DNA from: Rhea pennata
Taxonomy: Eukaryota > Chordata > Aves > Rheiformes > Rheidae
Length of the DNA stretch: 64,000 nucleotides
Assembly (NCBI RefSeq): GCF_028389875.1
Contig: NC_084672.1
Location: 2,765,501-2,829,500, forward strand
Direction: 5' to 3'
The notes beneath the pieces were generated by a model. It did not search any database. It was not told the origin of the DNA and was given only the letters and a program-made list of their open reading frames with translations. How positions within the stretch are numbered: the first letter of the stretch is position 1; every line of letters starts with the position of its first letter. A program made the position numbers and the translations under genes. This document shows positions 63,090-64,000 of the stretch, in pieces.

Positions 63090-63760
63090 TAAAGTTTCTG
63101 CTCTCCGGAGCCGGCCATGTGGCACCGCGTGTAAATGCGGAGCCCGGGGGGTGTGGAGCGGGACGGGGCGCCGGGCCGGGCTGCCCTGATACGCCCAGCC
63201 CTGCGCCCCGGAGCGGCGGCGCCTAGCCGCCGCCGTGACTTTATACCGCGCTGGGGACTAACGACTCCGAGCCCCCACCCCCAGCTCTTCCCTCCTCCTT
63301 TTTGTCTTCCTCCTCCTCCTCCCTCCCTCTGGTCCTGTGGGGAGGCGGGTTTAAGGTGGGTCGTGAGGCCGCGGCAACTTTCCCAACAGAGCCAAAGAGG
63401 CGCCCGGAGTCCCCGCAGCAGCATCGCCTCCCCGTCCTGGGCAGCGGCAGCAGCGCGGTGCCCTCGTGCGAGCGGCCCCGGCTCGGCCGCCGCAGCCCGG
63501 GCTGCCGCTCGCCGCCGCCTGCAGCACCGCGCTGCCGCCGCTGCTGCAGCCCCGCGGAGCCGGCCCCGACGGCGGGGCTCCAGCCCGGGGCCCGCCGAGG
63601 TAGGTGCGAGTCGGGACAGGGGCTGGCGTGGGGGACGCGGGCCGGAGTCCCAGTATCTCTGCAGCTACGCCCCACCCCCGTTTGTCCCCCAGCCTGCTGC
63701 TGCGGGGCAAGGTGCTTCCCCGGCGGCGGCGAAGTCCCATTCCCTGCTCCTCCTGGACTT
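63090..63760 (+). promoter_or_regulatory. MEGF11: CpG-island promoter, probably MEGF11
   Basis: A strong CpG island at the right edge. By synteny (MEGF11 is the divergent neighbour of DIS3L in human) this should be the MEGF11 promoter on the plus strand. A TATA-like TTTATACC occurs at about 63240. No coding start of MEGF11 is visible, so the identification is positional. Confidence 0.6.
63350..63599 (+). other. MEGF11: Probable non-coding first exon of MEGF11
   Basis: The CpG-rich segment ends CCCGCCGAG followed by the donor GTAGGT at 63600. Both ends of the transcribed part are uncertain; the 5' end given is approximate. The long GC-rich open frames across this interval on both strands have no recognisable protein similarity. 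MEGF11 is an EGF-repeat transmembrane cell-surface protein, and its coding exons would lie beyond 64000. Confidence 0.45.
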
Positions 63761-64000
63761 GCCCAGGCATCCAGGACGAGTTGGAGAAGGGGGAACTCTT
63801 CCCCAGCCACCCCTTTCTGTCCCTTATCCCCCAGCTTCTCTAGGTTCTCGTTGGTGATTTTGGACGTGCTGATCTAGGAGAGATGTATGTGTGTGTGGGT
63901 GGAGGTCTTACGGCTTTATCAGGACTCTTCCCTACAAGCGCTGCCCTCAGAAGTCAGTCCCTCACCACACGGTTTACTGGGGTAAACTGGTTGGCACGAA

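Noticed and set aside
63135-63857. Open frames of 139-240 codons at the right edge
   Set aside because: CpG-island artefact on both strands. MEGF11 protein sequence was not found in any of them.

Overview
The window is vertebrate nuclear DNA, most likely from a bird. The genes have many short exons with GT-AG introns, CpG-island promoters stand out from AT-rich surroundings, and recognisable repeats are few. Those I see are CR1 LINE 3' fragments (the clearest at about 51.1-51.45 kb is of avian type) and old MIR-like SINEs. A crocodilian or turtle cannot be excluded from sequence alone.

Four genes of one conserved vertebrate block (human 15q22: MEGF11-DIS3L-TIPIN-MAP2K1) lie here in reversed orientation. 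(1) MAP2K1 (MEK1), minus strand: only coding exon 1 (10835-10914) and its CpG-island promoter are present, and 1-10834 is the 5' part of intron 1. (2) TIPIN, plus strand: complete, with seven coding exons between 18757 and 26009 giving 283 residues. Its promoter island is at about 17.56-18.33 kb. (3) DIS3L, minus strand: complete, with seventeen coding exons between 43268 and 27139 giving 1051 residues. All junctions are GT-AG and the joined frame is open. (4) At the right edge, a CpG island with a splice donor at 63599/63600 is probably the non-coding first exon of MEGF11, plus strand. This rests mainly on position.

Functionally, TIPIN is the Timeless partner of the replication-fork protection complex, DIS3L is the catalytic exonuclease of the cytoplasmic RNA exosome, and MAP2K1 is the MAPK kinase that activates ERK1/2. 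They share a neighbourhood, not a pathway. TIPIN and MAP2K1 are divergent (about 6.6 kb apart), TIPIN and DIS3L are convergent with 1.1 kb between stop codons, and DIS3L and MEGF11 are divergent across a 20-kb gene-poor interval.

No previously undescribed system is evident. The points most worth a second look are: a higher-order minisatellite (two copies of a five-unit, about 167-bp block) just upstream of the DIS3L start; a perfect E2F palindrome at the TIPIN promoter; a tandem (NAGNAG) acceptor at the last TIPIN exon; a well-formed candidate cryptic exon in MAP2K1 intron 1; a perfect 26-bp palindrome in TIPIN intron 2; a Thr-to-Gly change in the MEK1 ERK-docking peptide; and a decayed reading frame at 57.8-58.0 kb resembling a CAP/CRISP-family exon.
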